DNA of 64,000 bases, taken from contig NC_056550.1 in NCBI RefSeq assembly GCF_910596095.1, forward strand, positions 27,581,001-27,645,000, written 5' to 3'. Position numbers and translations under genes: made by a program. This document shows positions 19,958-45,215 of the stretch, one piece after another. The stretch comes from Thunnus maccoyii. Taxonomy: Eukaryota; Chordata; Actinopteri; Scombriformes; Scombridae. The notes under the pieces are model-generated. The model made no database searches. It was not told the DNA's origin and saw nothing but the letters and a program-made list of their open reading frames with translations. Positions within the stretch are counted from its first letter, which is position 1. Every line of letters starts with the position of its first letter.

Positions 19958-21376
19958 AGCTGTGTCTCAATTCAGGGGCTGCATCCTTTGAAGGCTGCAT
20001 TTGTAGACCGAATGCGTCACAGCGGTGTGACCAAGGCTGTCTCATTTCAAAGGCCCCCCCAAATGCAGCTAAGAAATGTGGCCTTTTCTTGAACTTGGAG
20101 GATCCAATGGATGGATCCTTCACTGTCCAACCTATCCCAGAACGCATTTTGCACTGACCGGCAGCAGTGATGGTGGAGATTTTGAGCCAGGCGAAGCTGT
20201 AATTTTTCGCTGTAGTACTAATATGTTAATATGTCACTTCATTAAGTTTTAAGATTTTTTCAGGTGAGAAAATAACAATTTAGATTCTCACTATGTGGCC
20301 AGTTTATCCAAATAACACCTATTTGTAAATCTTCTCGAACGTTTTTGGACATTTGAGGAGCCGCTGGCAGGGTGAGACCAGCCAGTCATCTCAGCTGTTA
20401 ACAGTCCGACTCCGGAGATGATCAACCAGTCGACATCCGTCATCCCTAACTGATCTGTGCAGCTCTTTGATTATTTACCGCTGACTCAAATGTCTCCACA
20501 GCATTTTGATTGATATAATTCCTTTTGGAGGATAAATGTTGGTCTCACAGATGAAATCTAACAATGTCTGAATGTAAAATGAAGTTGCATATTTTACTAG
20601 ACAGAACAACAGTGCTGCCTCTGGGGCTCTATATATACAGATATCACCACATTTACTTAAATATAAATGTATTAAAATGAACAGATCATTCTATATTAAA
20701 TCTTGTTTCATTTTATAAAGCCACATAACAGTTTGGATTTTTATTATAGATACATTACAGACAGAATAAAAATGCACTGCATCTCTCTGTCAGTGAGGTT
20801 ATTATTTTGTGTGAGGGAAAAATGTTGGTGGAGCTGCGAGCTTTGATTATTTTGTCACAGTCAGTCAGGTAGGTGTGTTGAAGCTGAGCTGCAGCTGTCA
20901 GCAGGTACACTGCTGCAGAGAGGCAGAGGTGAAGACAGCAGAGAATGGACAGGCTTTTCTCTCTATTCCAGAGATTGGTTGAAAAATAAAAATATTGAAT
21001 GAATTAAAATAAAGTAATTATTTCTATACATTGATTATTTCATTTAGCCTACAGCAGTCTTTACAACTATTTACAACATAAATTAAAAGTACATAAGAAG
21101 TAGAATAACAGGCTGTCTGCAGGTCCTTAAATTCAATTTCATAAATATGAGGCCTTAGAAAATAACATTAAAAACATTAAACATTCTGGCTCCATTTCTA
21201 CTGGCTGTTTCCCGATTGTCAGCTTTGGGTATTGGCGGGAACAGCTAATGACGCAGCTGGAAATCCTCTGTAGACCAGACTGGTTCTGGCCTTCGTGGTC
21301 TACAAAAGCTTTGTCCTTCATAGACCGCGTAGACCACGTCCTTTGAAGGATGCAGCCCCTGAATTGAGACACAGCT
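19958..21376. mobile_element. Non-autonomous TIR element (1.4 kb)
   Basis: The left end AGCTGTGTCTCAATTCAGGG (19958 on) and the right end, its complement finishing CACAGCT at 21376, form an inverted repeat of about 30 bp continuing into GCTGCATCCTT. No transposase is seen inside. Flanking repeat sequence is continuous on both sides, showing it is an insertion. Probably hAT-like; the target duplication was not settled. Confidence 0.75.
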
Positions 21377-22056
21377 CATATTTGGACGAGCGAGTGAAGC
21401 TGACCCTAACGCTAGCTGCTAGCTTGGTTAGCATGGTGCATTTACAGTCCATGGTTAACTGTGATAATGCTAATGCTAATTTTCTCTCACGAAAAACAGA
21501 CTTAAAACCATTAGAACAAAATGTACTGAGGCTGCCAAAAAAAAACTGAACATCTGACTCCTCAGAGGGTCTTTTATTACAACCAAACACTCACACTCAC
21601 ACACAAGACTTTTTTAGGCAACCAAAGTGTCACACACTGAGATAGCGATGCTACTGCTACATCTATACTCTGTGAATCTGGGGTTACGCCATGGTTACGT
21701 AACCTAACCAACATTGCTGCTGTGGTAGTAACTTGCCTGTGATGGCACCCACCTGTCACTCAAAGTGGCCACGCCCTTAATTACACATAACTTTAAGCCT
21801 TAGTAAAATTTAAATGGGTGAGTTATATAAAAATTCGCCCCCCATACAGTTGTCATGAACAGGGAAATTGGCTATAGAGGCCAAAACTGTCTTTTGTACC
21901 AGGCTGTTGCTGTAAAGTTGGGCATTTTAACATGGTGGTCTATGGGGATGGACTTGCTTTTAGAGCCAGCCTCAAGTGGCCATTTGAGGAACCGCAGTTT
22001 TGGGCACTTCTGCACTGCCTTCATTTTTCGGCCCTGGAGGTTGTTGCTTGGTCAAC

Positions 22057-22962
22057 TCTGATAATTTCCGCCATAACTTCATGATTAATCCAAAGAAGAT
22101 AAAACACGTTGGTTCCGCATGTGAAACTTTCATGTGCAGGGTTGAAAGTCCTGGCCTGTCAGGGATTTTTGAAATCTTTACTTCCTGCTGTGTTAAACAT
22201 TACAGGATAGGTTCACATTTTAACCTTTTAATATAATACTCACACGTCCATAAATACACTGAAAGACTTTTGTATTTCCCTGATGAACAGCAGTGCAGGG
22301 ATAGTAAAACAAATCTAGTATGAAATTTCATACTAAAACAGACAGATTACATGTATACAGCGTCTGTAATTCCCCAAAACAAAGTCTGGAAAATAATAAT
22401 ACAATAATATAACATTGCAACAAGACAATTCAGTCACACTCAGCAGTCATCACACACACATTAATTTAAACTGTCAAATATTATTAAATCTATCAGTTAG
22501 TAGAACTTTAAAAAAGTATGACCAGGTGCAACATCAAAATACTGCATACTCCTTAATTCATCAATAATAGTAACATTATAATAATAATATGGATGGAAAT
22601 CTGTTTAAAAATTAGTAAAATAGTACACGTGTTCTGTAGTAAACTCGTAAAACTATGCGAGAACACCTGCAAGGTGTATGAACATGTTAAAGAAGTCTGA
22701 CAACAGTCTGAGTGTCAAATTCAACCAGATTCCTGCAGAGATTCATGAATGCTGCCAAGTGAGATGTACGGTCAGGCATGTCAGTGTCGTTTCTGTCTGT
22801 GGGGTCACCTGAGTGTTTGATGTAATATTACACAACCAGTCGCTCCTTCCGTCCCTCGCTGTTGATTTTGACAAACATGTCGAGATTAACTGATACTTAG
22901 ATAAATAAACAAAAGCACTAATTAGCACTGATTTAACAGTTTGAACCCCTAAAGTGGTTTTG
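22057..22962. other. Spacer, no gene seen
   Basis: AT-rich sequence with short AC runs near 22,450. No supportable exon. Confidence 0.4.
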
Positions 22963-23341
22963 GCAGTGGTTGAAGAAGTATGTAGATCCTTTGTATTTGT
23001 AAAAATATCAATACATAATGTAAAAATATGTCCAGAAGTATCATCAGTGAAATAAACTTAAAATAAAAGTAAAAGTAGTTTGGTGAAATATTGGATCACT
23101 CGAAGACGAGACGCAACTACACACTGTGTCATCCTTTTTAAGCTTGTGGGTTTTTATGCAAAATCTTAATCTACAAAGTAACTAAAACTGTCAAATAAAT
23201 GTAGTTGAGTAAAAAAAAAAGTACAATGTTTCTCTCTGAAATGAAGTAGAGTCGAAGTATAAAGTAGCATCACATGGAAATACTCAAAGTAAAGTACAAG
23301 TACATCATAATTGTATTTTAGAACTTGAGTAAATGTAATAG
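22963..23341 (-). mobile_element. hAT-like MITE copy, reverse
   Basis: It starts GGCAGTGGTTGAAGAAGTATG and includes the complement of the AATATTGTACTTT and CATGTGATGC blocks of the 17.7-kb copy. It lies about 200 bp upstream of the protease gene's first exon. Confidence 0.65.
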
Positions 23342-23501
23342 TTGGATTTGTTTCTTTGCACTGCAGGGTTGAAGTGACGCTGTTTGACATGTTGGCTGTG
23401 AGGGAGGTGGAGCAGGTGATTTGCAGTAAGGTGTTGGGTGTGTTGTCAGGCAGGTAGAGAGAGGTGGGTGTTTGTGTTTGAGGGAGGGAAGGTAAAGGAA
23501 G

Positions 23502-23510
23502 CTTATTTAT
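23502..23510 (+). promoter_or_regulatory. TATA-like element of the protease gene
   Basis: CTTATTTATGCC lies about 40 bp upstream of the start codon at 23547, implying a very short 5' UTR if used. It departs from consensus. Confidence 0.35.
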
Positions 23511-23546
23511 GCCGGAGCAGATCTGATATGAACTTACTGTACAGTG

Positions 23547-36512
<12,966 letters not shown>

Positions 36513-36585
36513 GAACCTACCTTTACCTCTAAATAGGTTTATATGATGTGACGGGCACAAATGAATGTGAACAACCATGAGAGAC

Positions 36586-36591
36586 AATAAA
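36586..36591 (+). terminator. Polyadenylation signal of the protease gene
   Basis: AATAAA lies 74 bp after the stop codon, giving a short 3' UTR. Confidence 0.7.
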
Positions 36592-36899
36592 GGCTTAACG
36601 CTGCATTAACTAATCTATGACTCGATTCTGTCTTTATTGGCGACCACTAGGAATAGAGAAGTGAAGTGTGCTGGGTTACATCAGAGTGGTCTTTTAATTA
36701 AAGTCTCCTCCACTCAAAAATCTGGTTCCTACAGTGGAATGTTTTAGCTTCACTGTGCAGAATGATGCATGTGCAGAGTTTGACACTAGAAGGCTGTTTT
36801 TCTCATTCAGCTACTGAAAGTGGGAAGTTTCTCTGAGCTCATTGTAAATGTAATTTTAAGGGGCGGGACTACAAGCATGAATTGTGACATCACAAATAA

Positions 36900-37130
36900 T
36901 TTGGAAGCCAATCATGGTCCAATATTCAACTTACACAAGTGTGATGTGGAACAAACACTGAGAATGGACCTTACAGTGAAGTAGGAGACATCTTGTGTCC
37001 AGCAGGAAAACTTTTGAAATGAAAAATATTTGCATATTCATAGATCCTGGAATTTTTAATGAGGAAGAAGGAAGAGGTGCCATTTTAAGGTTTTTAACAA
37101 GATAATTGAACTTTTTTTGTGGAAAAACCA
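36900..37130 (-). repeat. Dispersed repeat R2, reverse copy
   Basis: Inverted relative to 31616-31855 (shares AATATTTGCATATTCATAG and GACCTTACAGTGAAGTAGGAG). The pair flanks the second half of the protease gene. Confidence 0.7.
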
Positions 37131-38099
37131 TATCCGTTAATTTAGTCACTTTTCTAGTATGAACACACTACACACTCAAAATCTGATTACAATTAGTGTG
37201 TAATATGTAATTGGTACACAGCTCATGTTTTGTGGCGAGGCAAACTTTTCAGGATTTTTTAGATTTTTTAGTTAAAATGACACCTCCAGCTCACTTCTCT
37301 ACTCTATTCCAACAATAAAACATGATTTGTGCTGTTCGTGTTGGACACGAACAGCACAACTATAATTTGGTCATTGTTGACCTTTTTTCTTTTTTGGCCA
37401 AATAAGAGATTCTGGACGCTAACTGCTTTCGGTCTATGAATGAAAGGGATAATGTGGGTGTAAAATGAAGAATTATTTAAGCTCCACTGAACAAATGTTT
37501 GTATATGTAGCCTTGCAGTTTTTTGAAGCTATGTGGTTTTTTATTGTTATTTTTTAATCATCACAACAATGAAATATGTGTAATCTTATATGATTTTCAC
37601 TTTCTGTAGTGTTTAGACGTGAATGATTGTTAAACAGGTTTTCCTGCAGTCTTTAACAAATGGACTGAAAAATCTTTAAGAAGCATATTTTAGATGTCTG
37701 ATGAACACAGTGACAATGATTTGCCTGTCCATCACCTACGTCATAATATCACAGAGCTACTGTACAATAACAGAGGTTACTACCTGAAAAGACAAAGCAC
37801 TTAAACAGTATTTGCTTTATAAATACTTAAAAGCTGCACTTGAAATTGATGATTATTTTGCCTTGAAAGGTAAATGTCAATTTCAAGTCTTACCAAGCAC
37901 TGTCACACAAAACTGTCCAGTAAATGTGAAAATTGTAAACAATTTTCCCGTTTGTCATGTTGTCATTTTTTTGGAATTGTCCACATGGTCCACATTAATA
38001 ATAGTTTGCTTGTATAATCTGTATTTAGCTCTGTGGAATATATGCATGTATTGACACATCAGAGTCCTGAGGTCCTACCATCAGACCACCAACTCAAAC
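37131..38099. other. Intergenic spacer, no gene seen
   Basis: AT-rich, with a small palindrome near 37,340 (GCTGTTCGTGTTGGACACGAACAGC). No supportable exon. Confidence 0.5.
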
Positions 38100-38556
38100 A
38101 AAAGTTTATCTGAAGCTAATATGAAGCTTCAGCGTCCAAATGAGTCAAATCAAGTAGATATCTTTCAACGTTACAGTCTTTTTAGTGCCAAAGTCCCTCT
38201 TTTTGTTACTATACTTCCACCTGCAGCTCAACAGGGAAACACTGTCCGAGGAAACACAAAGAGGGAATTTGATGCTAAAAAGACTGTAAATGTGTCAGAT
38301 ATCCACTTGATGTGACTAACTCAGACTGCTGAAGACTCATATAAGCTTCACATCAACTTTTAAATGACTGTGTGGACACACTGTGGATTTTGGCCTCCAT
38401 CACTTCCATTGAAAGCACATTTGAAGGATCTTTTAATATCCAGTATGAACAGGAGGAATGATTACAGCGAGGAAAAACCTCTTTCACTGTTCATATGGAC
38501 ACCTGACTGTTGGTTTAAAACACACTTGGAAAATTGCGAACCCATCCTTTAAACAA
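38100..38556 (+). repeat. Dispersed repeat R1, copy 2
   Basis: The fullest copy, opposite in orientation to the others: GCTAATATGAAGCTTCAGCG at the left and ACACTTGGAAAATTGCGAACCC at the right. Confidence 0.7.
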
Positions 38557-39339
38557 CTTATAATGACACGACCGACTGGGAGGACATTGCTCAAGTTTCC
38601 GAAATGAGAAATATACTCAATGTAAAATTCTTTCAGCAGGTTGAGCTTCATAATTATGCTAAATATTTATTTTAGGGTTGTGGAAACTTCAAGGTGATCA
38701 AAATCTACCGACAGAGCAGATATGAGAAGAAAGAGAACAAGTTCAAACCAAATTTAAAACATTTCAGAATTTTATAAAACCTTCAAAACGTATAAAATAA
38801 AACCACAACGCTACTTTTTGTCATTTTTACATGTAGAATATTTTCTAATGTTAACTCAATGAACTGAATCAAAACATACAATACAGAAGGCACTTCCAGC
38901 AACTTTTAAGTAGATCAACAAAACCAGGTCTGGATCTCAGTGTGATCCCACTGCGGTGCAGAGCCTGTAGGTAAATGCAATCTGCAGTCCATTCGACTGT
39001 TTCATCACCATCAACAGACTCACACAAAGGGCTTCTCATATTTATAATTACATATGAAACAACACTCACAGAGCTGCAACAGTTTTTGGGTTGAGATCCT
39101 GTTTCTCACTTCAGTTCTGGTGGGAAAACTGAATACTTTCAATGGCAATGTTAACAGGCTTTAGCATGTTCAACATCTTAGCTTAGCATGTTAGCATGCT
39201 AACATTTGCTAAACAGCACTAAAATCAAAGAAGAGTTCAGGCTGATGGGAATGTTGGACAAAGTGTTGGACAAATTCAAATTTGGACCTGAAGGTGGCGC
39301 TACAAGAAAAGTTAAAGGAATTTTCTTCTTCTTTTCTTT
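38557..39339. other. Intergenic spacer, no gene seen
   Basis: No exon supported. It ends with a repeat-like segment (GACCTGAAGGTGGCGCTACA). Confidence 0.4.
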
Positions 39340-39866
39340 ATTTTTCTCCTTGTCAACAAATCTCATGTTTGGATCCAAACCAACAATGAACTGATCTACT
39401 AACCAGTATTGTGTGTGTATCAAAGCCTGATATATCTTATTCCTCTGTCAGTAGAGGGAGACAGACGCCGCTTTACTAGCTTGGTGTGCTACATGTCACG
39501 ACCTCTTGACTCTTGAATTTCTCAGTTAACTTCAGTACAAAGTAAAGAGGTTGTGAAAGTGAAGCTGTAAACAGAACCAGACATGCGTGTCTGCTGTACT
39601 AGGATCCTCACTGCTGAGAGTTACTATCTTATCACTGTTATTAGTCTTTGGAGCCGTTTCTAAACAAACTAACGTGACCAAACTCTTCATGATGAAGGAA
39701 CATGTGACCCAGTGCAGCGCTGTGACTCACTGACGTGTTTTTAATAGTTTCTGGACAACAACGGAGGAATAAGATATATCAGTAACAATACTTGTTAGTA
39801 GATCAGTTCATTGTTGGTTTGGATCCAAACATGAGATTTGTTGACAAGAAGAAAAATATAGAATCA
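39340..39866. repeat. Inverted repeat, arms of about 105 bp
   Basis: The left arm (39340-39447) and right arm (39760-39866) are complements, e.g. CAACAAATCTCATGTTTGG and CCAAACATGAGATTTGTTG. The spacer is about 310 bp. It fits a fold-back MITE. Confidence 0.8.
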
Positions 39867-40161
39867 CCAGCTTTAATGGATCACTGAAGTTATTACAATT
39901 CATCCTGAGGGGAATGTGAACATCTGAACCGACACCAACACTGCTAGTGTAGCTAAAAGTAATGAAGGATACCATCTGCTGGTAAAAACAGAACAATTGT
40001 TGGTTTGTTTTTTAACAGATCCAGATGAGTCCAGACAGAAACCTTTGTCACGCTCCACTTTCTTCTGTCATCTCTCTCCTGTAAACGTCATTAAAAGTTG
40101 TGGTTGGTCAGCACACACGCTGGCATTAATGCACCTCCATCCTCCTCTTCTTCTTCTTCTT

Positions 40162-43100
40162 CTACTTGATCCTGATCTCGAAGCAGAGACAGTTGCAGGA
40201 GTCGCACTCAGGAGGCTGACAGGTGCAGGCACAGTCCCATTTGACACACTGTGGGGGAAAAAGAAAGGAGACGATTCACTGAGGAGAAAAACATCTGCTC
40301 GCTGAGCAAATGCAAAGCATCTTAGTTTTGGCTCGTGAACCACTGAATTGAATCCGATTTTCTTGTGAAAACCAGTGTACTCACAAGTCCACAGGAGGCA
40401 GGGAAAATGTTGAATGAAAATTTATGTGAAGTTACTTTTAGCCTGGTCTGTTACCGGCTTGATTCCAAACTGTAACGCACACGTTATTACCTGCTATCTC
40501 ATGTACACACATTATACATCTGTGAATCTACATCTTAGCACCACGTTTTTTGGTGCATTTAATGTACATGTCTCTAAAACAGCTCTAAAACCCACATTAT
40601 CCCTGTTCTTGCGTCCCTCCATTGGCTTCCGGTAAGATTCAGAATAAACTACAAGATCCTGCTGATTACATATAAAGCACTACATGACCTCGCCCCTAGC
40701 TACATTTCTGAGCTCCTTGTTCCTCATTCCACTTCACAACCTCTTCGATCCTCAAATCTCGGCCTTCTATCTATCCTTGGCACAAACCGCAAATCAAGAG
40801 GTGACCGCACATTAACATTTTTAGCCCCAACTCTGTGGAAACATCTTCCACAATCCATTAGATCAGCTGAATCCTTGGACTGTTTTAAAGCTATAATATG
40901 TAATTATTCCACATTAAAATGTCTAAAAACAACTAGACCTATGTTATATATGTTGTTGAGTTGTGTACTTACATTATCCCAAATGTTTCCAACAAGTTTC
41001 AAACCCAGAGAAATCTGTAATTTAATCAAAGTAACGGACCGTTTCATTTGGTCGCATGTCGATGGCGTCATACCTCCTCTACCAAAGAGTAAACACGCAC
41101 AAGATGCATACGGCGGCGCTGTGTTTGTCCGCTACAATGGCGTCTACCAAAGAGTAACTTACACACATACAAGATAATACATCGGCGTTGTGGTTGTTCC
41201 ACACAAACTGTTATAAATTGACTTTTATTCAGTTTTAAGCCACATTTTCATGATAAATTTAGCCGGAAGACGGATTTTAGTCATTGGACGTCTGGATCTT
41301 AAGTTATCAGAGAAATAAACTGGGCAAACGTTAGCAGCAGCTCGGCTAACAGCCCCTCCAGGAAGTCCGGTGGTCACCGAACATCGTCGGAGAAACACTG
41401 ATTTTTTAGGTGAAACAGCTTTAATTAGTATTTTAACGATTTTAATCTGCGTGTACGTTTGTTTTTGGAGAGGAGGAGACCTCTGCGGATAATTCAGCTC
41501 CCGGGAGAAACCGACCGAACGTCTGGATCTAAAGTTATAAGAGAAATAAACCGAACAAGTGTTAGCAGCAGCTCGGCTAACAGCCCGTACCGGACGTCCG
41601 GTGGTCACCAAACATCGTCGGAGAAATATTGATTTTTTTAGGTGAAACAGTTTTATTCAGTGTTTTTACCTGTAATCTCCGGGTCCGTTTGTTCTGGAGA
41701 GGAGGAGACCTCTGCAGGTAAAAACATCCTGAATGATAAACACTGGAGTAATCCTATCCCAGTGAAGCTGGTTATTTAACAACGAAGACAACAACTCCCA
41801 TGATCCCTTGCTACTTCACACCATCATCACACTCCGTCTTTTGTTATTGTTTTGATTGAGACCCCTAGCGACTGAAATTACATATTGTGCGTTTAAAAGA
41901 CGACGTTTATATCAACAAGCCTTTCTATAGACCTCCCTTCTTGTTCTCATGTGCTGCTTTATTTCTCTCTGTGTCACGTTTGTCTATTTTATTAATCTGT
42001 TTCAATTCTGCATGTGTCTGTGAAGCGCTTTGTAACTGTGTGTTTTAAAAAGTGCTATACAAATAAAAGCTTACTTACTTACATGTGCATTAAAAACTAC
42101 CTTAAAGCATCATCGACTGTCACAAACAACAAAAATATATGTTCCTGCATTCCAGCACCCAAGAACAGAATAATAACAAGTATATACTTAATCTTATCAA
42201 AGTCCACCTATAATACTCTTCAAAATAAACTGCTGCATGAACTTAAATAATGTTGTAAACATGTATAACGTGCTATATACACTCCTGATTTGACAAACAT
42301 GACATTGTCTGTCTTGTGTGATTGGATATATTGAAATATAATAAAATAAGACATCAGAGAGGAAGTGGTGTCTTATTTTTACGACACAATTTTAGCTTCT
42401 TAACAGATTTTGCTGCCTGATGTGAGAATGGTTTAAATTAACTTAGGAAAGTGTTTTTACAGAGATGGAAACCACCGGCTTAGTGTGACTGAAAAAGCCA
42501 AAATAGAGAGAAAAGGCTTGTTTTTTTTTAATGTAAACACATCAGTTTTAATTCCAAGTCTTTGCAAGTCGGTGAGACAAAGACAAATTTCCTTTCTTAG
42601 CGGGACAAATGGAAAATGGTCGGTAGGAATGTGGAGTGAACGTGTTTACTTACAGTAGGAGAAGGACAGTTTTTACTCAGATATGAGCGCAGGTTCGGCG
42701 GCTTAAAGTCACATATTTCAGCCAATCTGAGGCACTGTTCACATAAAGAAATGTCTGGACAGCAATCGCCACATGTTGAAGAGCAGCGGCCCTTTGAGAG
42801 ACAGGAAACAAAGACAAATAAAAATCATCATCATCAACGCTGCCACACTTTAATGACTCCACTGCTGCTGAACCCAGCTAATCTATAAATTCATATTTTT
42901 GTTATATAAAAAGCCAAGCCAAGGTCATGCATAATGAATATGTCCTTTAGGGATGTTTCCAGCTACTGTATTAACTTATTTTAAGTTGCATCATTCATAC
43001 TTTTAGATATTTTCTATTAAAACTGAAAGAATATATAATGGTTCTGTGCATCGCTGTCTGCCTCAGCGTCCACCACCAGGGTGTGTCAAAACCACACATG

Positions 43101-43890
43101 ATCACATTTGCCACATAATAATATCTCAGGAATCTACAAAAAGGGTTTTAAACAGAAGCTGAAGATGTTCTTCTTATAGAAAAACCTGCAAAATCATTTA
43201 TATGATCTTTTCTTTTAATGTGTGTTTAGATGAACTGAGATTGTTTTTGTTGTTTTGTGTTGTCAGCCCATTTAAATTTGATGTTTTTCATGATATTTTC
43301 TTCTTATTTAGAAAAAGAAAACCAACAAACACAAGGTATCATACACATATTCTGAACAAAAGGGTCAAACAAGATGCCTATTCTGATGTTTTGGAGAAGT
43401 CTATGTATAGTCTTGATGTAATTTTATTAATGAACACCGTGGTAATGTTGTAACTATGTTGTTTACTGTATGTAGTGTAAGTGCAAACATTGATTATAAG
43501 AACTAATAAACAATAGTGACTTTAGTTTTGTGTTGACACTGGTCATAATGATTTAGCAACTGGAGTAGTGACGTTCTCTCTTTACCCTATATCACATTTT
43601 AGTTATTTTACACATTTTACAAACAGCGGTACAGAGAAAGGCGTCTCTGCTCTGGTTCTGTGGTTCTGTGGTTTTTCCAGCAGCACCAACCTCGAGGCAG
43701 GATCGGATCCACAGGACGATCCCCAGAACGATCATGTAAAGACTCACAGCGATTATTATCACGGCAGGCAGAGGGATGGCGAGCTCCCAGGCAGGCAGCA
43801 CCTGAGGAACAGCACCGCACAGATATTAAACTACATCTTACGTTAACGGTTTCTAGAGAAAAAGTTTCAAGAATTCTTCCTCACCTGCAT
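40162..43890 (-). CDS. 113-residue membrane protein with cysteine-rich tail
   Basis: Four coding exons on the minus strand, 43890-43885, 43801-43691, 42791-42654 and 40248-40162, are all phase 0 with clean GT-AG sites (ATGCAG|GTGAGG, CTCAG|GTG, AAAG|GGC, ACT|GTAAGT, CACAG|TGT). The product is MQ, then VLPAWELAIPLP, one membrane helix (AVIIIAVSLYMIVLGIVLW), and a tail of about 70 residues with about 17 cysteines in clusters: CSSTCGDCC, CEQC, CACTCQ, CDSCNCLCF. The stop is TAG at 40164-40162. With no signal peptide and a very short N-terminus, the Cys-rich part is probably cytosolic and could bind metal or be acylated. I do not recognise the family. The exons are regular enough to call a real gene. 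Confidence 0.75.
40570..42085 (+). mobile_element. L2-type LINE 3' end, split by a MITE
   Basis: 40570-40890 and 41891-42085 together read as a LINE tail: LRPSIGFR-type end, LHDLAPSYISELL-like and SLGTNRKSR-like pieces in broken frames, then GCTATACAAATAAAAGCTTACTTACTTAC. It lies in the last intron of the cysteine-rich membrane gene. Confidence 0.75.
40891..41890. mobile_element. 1.0-kb TIR element inside the L2 tail
   Basis: The ends ATAATATGTAATTA and its near complement AATTACATATTGTGC are flanked by GTTTTAAA and GTTTAAAA, close to an 8-bp duplication. A ~200-bp segment is tandemly duplicated within it (TCTGGATCT at 41291 and 41522, period 231). A related copy lies in srsf2 intron 1. Confidence 0.65.
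42086..42653. other. Intron 3 remainder of the cysteine-rich gene
   Basis: No repeat or exon recognised. Confidence 0.4.
42792..43690. other. Intron between exons of the cysteine-rich gene
   Basis: AT-rich sequence; no second gene supported in it. Confidence 0.5.
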
Positions 43891-43947
43891 CGTCTCTGTC
43901 TGAGCAAACACCGTCAACATTCAAAAAGGTTCACATCTCTGGGAAGT
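43885..43947 (-). other. Second exon with start codon and start-stop uORF
   Basis: A good acceptor (TTTTTTCTGCAG, AG at 43949-43948) opens this exon of 63 bp. It carries ATG TGA at 43936-43931, a minimal start-stop upstream frame, before the coding ATG at 43890-43888. Confidence 0.5.
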
Positions 43948-44132
43948 CTGCAGAAAAAACAATCAAACATATGGAGTAAAATCTGGTTATTATGGAGGCT
44001 TTCCAAAAGTCTAGCATCTGTTTATGATCTAATAAGATGCAAAATGCTCTATTGTTGTCTGTCTGATCAAATTATTTCATTTTTGTTGTTCAGAGTCTCA
44101 TCTGCTTAGGGCTGCGACTGAAACTTGTAAAT

Positions 44133-44339
44133 GGAAAAGCTTGTTATATTATCCATTGTGTCAAATCTTCATCTGAAAAGTAGCTAAAGCTGTCAAATAA
44201 ATGTAGTGGAGTAGAAAGTACAATATTTCCCTCTGAAATGTAGAAAGTAGCATCACATGGAAATACTCAAGTAAAGTACCTCAAACCTATACTTCAGTAC
44301 AGTACTTGAGTAAATATACTTGGTTACTTTCCACCACTG
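44133..44339 (-). mobile_element. hAT-like MITE half-copy
   Basis: Reverse copy ending TTACTTTCCACCACTG at 44339, matching the left half of the 17.7-kb element. The other end is missing. Confidence 0.7.
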
Positions 44340-44584
44340 CGTAAAAGTTATTATTTCAATCTGTTACTTGTAGTGTTAAAGTCAAACTATGGCGATAAAA
44401 TGCACAAACTGTGGTGAAGAGTCTGTGAGAGTATTACACTACCGTGAACATGTACACAAAAAGATAATGTAGCAGACAGTTCAAAAACATGAAACAATAA
44501 TAAGCGTAAAATCCCCCAAACTGAAGATAGTTCCCGTTTAGTTTAATGTAACAGCGGTTTGTTTTAGCGCTGCTAGCATCTTAC

Positions 44585-44760
44585 CGGCCTGTGAGCTGCT
44601 GTAGTCTCATAAATGTTCCTCATGTGACAAATACAGACGCTGGTACGTTTGAAATATGATCATATTCTCCTGTTTTTATCGGTAACTGTGGAATAAAAGC
44701 GGACTCTGGTTCTGCCGCCTGTAGCTAAAAACAAACTGGGATTAGCTATGGCGGCAGCTG
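44585..44760 (-). other. Probable noncoding first exon of the cysteine-rich membrane gene
   Basis: GC-richer sequence on the minus strand ends at a strong donor (GGCCG|GTAAGA, GT at 44584-44583). It fits a 5' UTR exon spliced to 43947. The start site is not fixed; the right limit is approximate. Confidence 0.4.
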
Positions 44761-44972
44761 CGTTGCCATGGAGGCAGAAGGGTTCCTAGATGGGACAAAA
44801 TAGATGCACGGCGGGGCGAACGCGAAAATCAACATGCTGAGGGGATGTTATTACATGTGTTTGACTGAATAAACAAGTGTGGAAGACGTACTCATTCATT
44901 TACTTAAATAAAGAGAGCAATACTACGGTGAAAAAATACTAAATTACAAGTAGAAGTCCTGCATTCAAAAGC

Positions 44973-45215
44973 TTTAAAGGACTTGTTCACTATTTTTAAA
45001 GTGTGTGTTAAACCAGCAGTCAGGTGTCCATATGAGCAGTGAAAGAGGTTTTCCTCGCTGTAATCATTACTCCTGTTCATACTGGATATTAAAAGATCCT
45101 TCAAATGTGCTTTCAATGGAAGTGATGGAGGCCAAAATCCACAGTGTGTCCACACAGTCATTTAAAAGTAGATGTGCAGCTTATATGAGTCTTCAGCAGT
45201 CTGAGTTAGTCATAT
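44973..45215 (-). repeat. Dispersed repeat R1, copy 3
   Basis: Shares AAACCAGCAGTCAGGTGTCCA-type and GATATTAAAAGATCCTTC segments with the copies at 28.8 and 38.1 kb. Confidence 0.7.

Larger units (their letters stand above)
19729..22056 (+). repeat. Teleost dispersed repeat with a nested TIR element
   Basis: It begins CATAGACTGTAAAAAATAATGG, shared with 35337, and contains the segment CATATTTGGACGAG...GCTAGCTTGGTTAGCATGG, also shared with the copy near 35485-35560. The tail (GTTGGGCATTTTAACATGG, GAGGTTGTTGCTTGG) is a sequence I associate with teleost MITEs. A 1.4-kb element splits it. Confidence 0.55.

Noticed and set aside
41225..41611. 128-codon minus-strand frame with an internal repeat
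   Set aside because: The internal repeat is the 231-bp tandem segment of a TIR element, not a protein domain.
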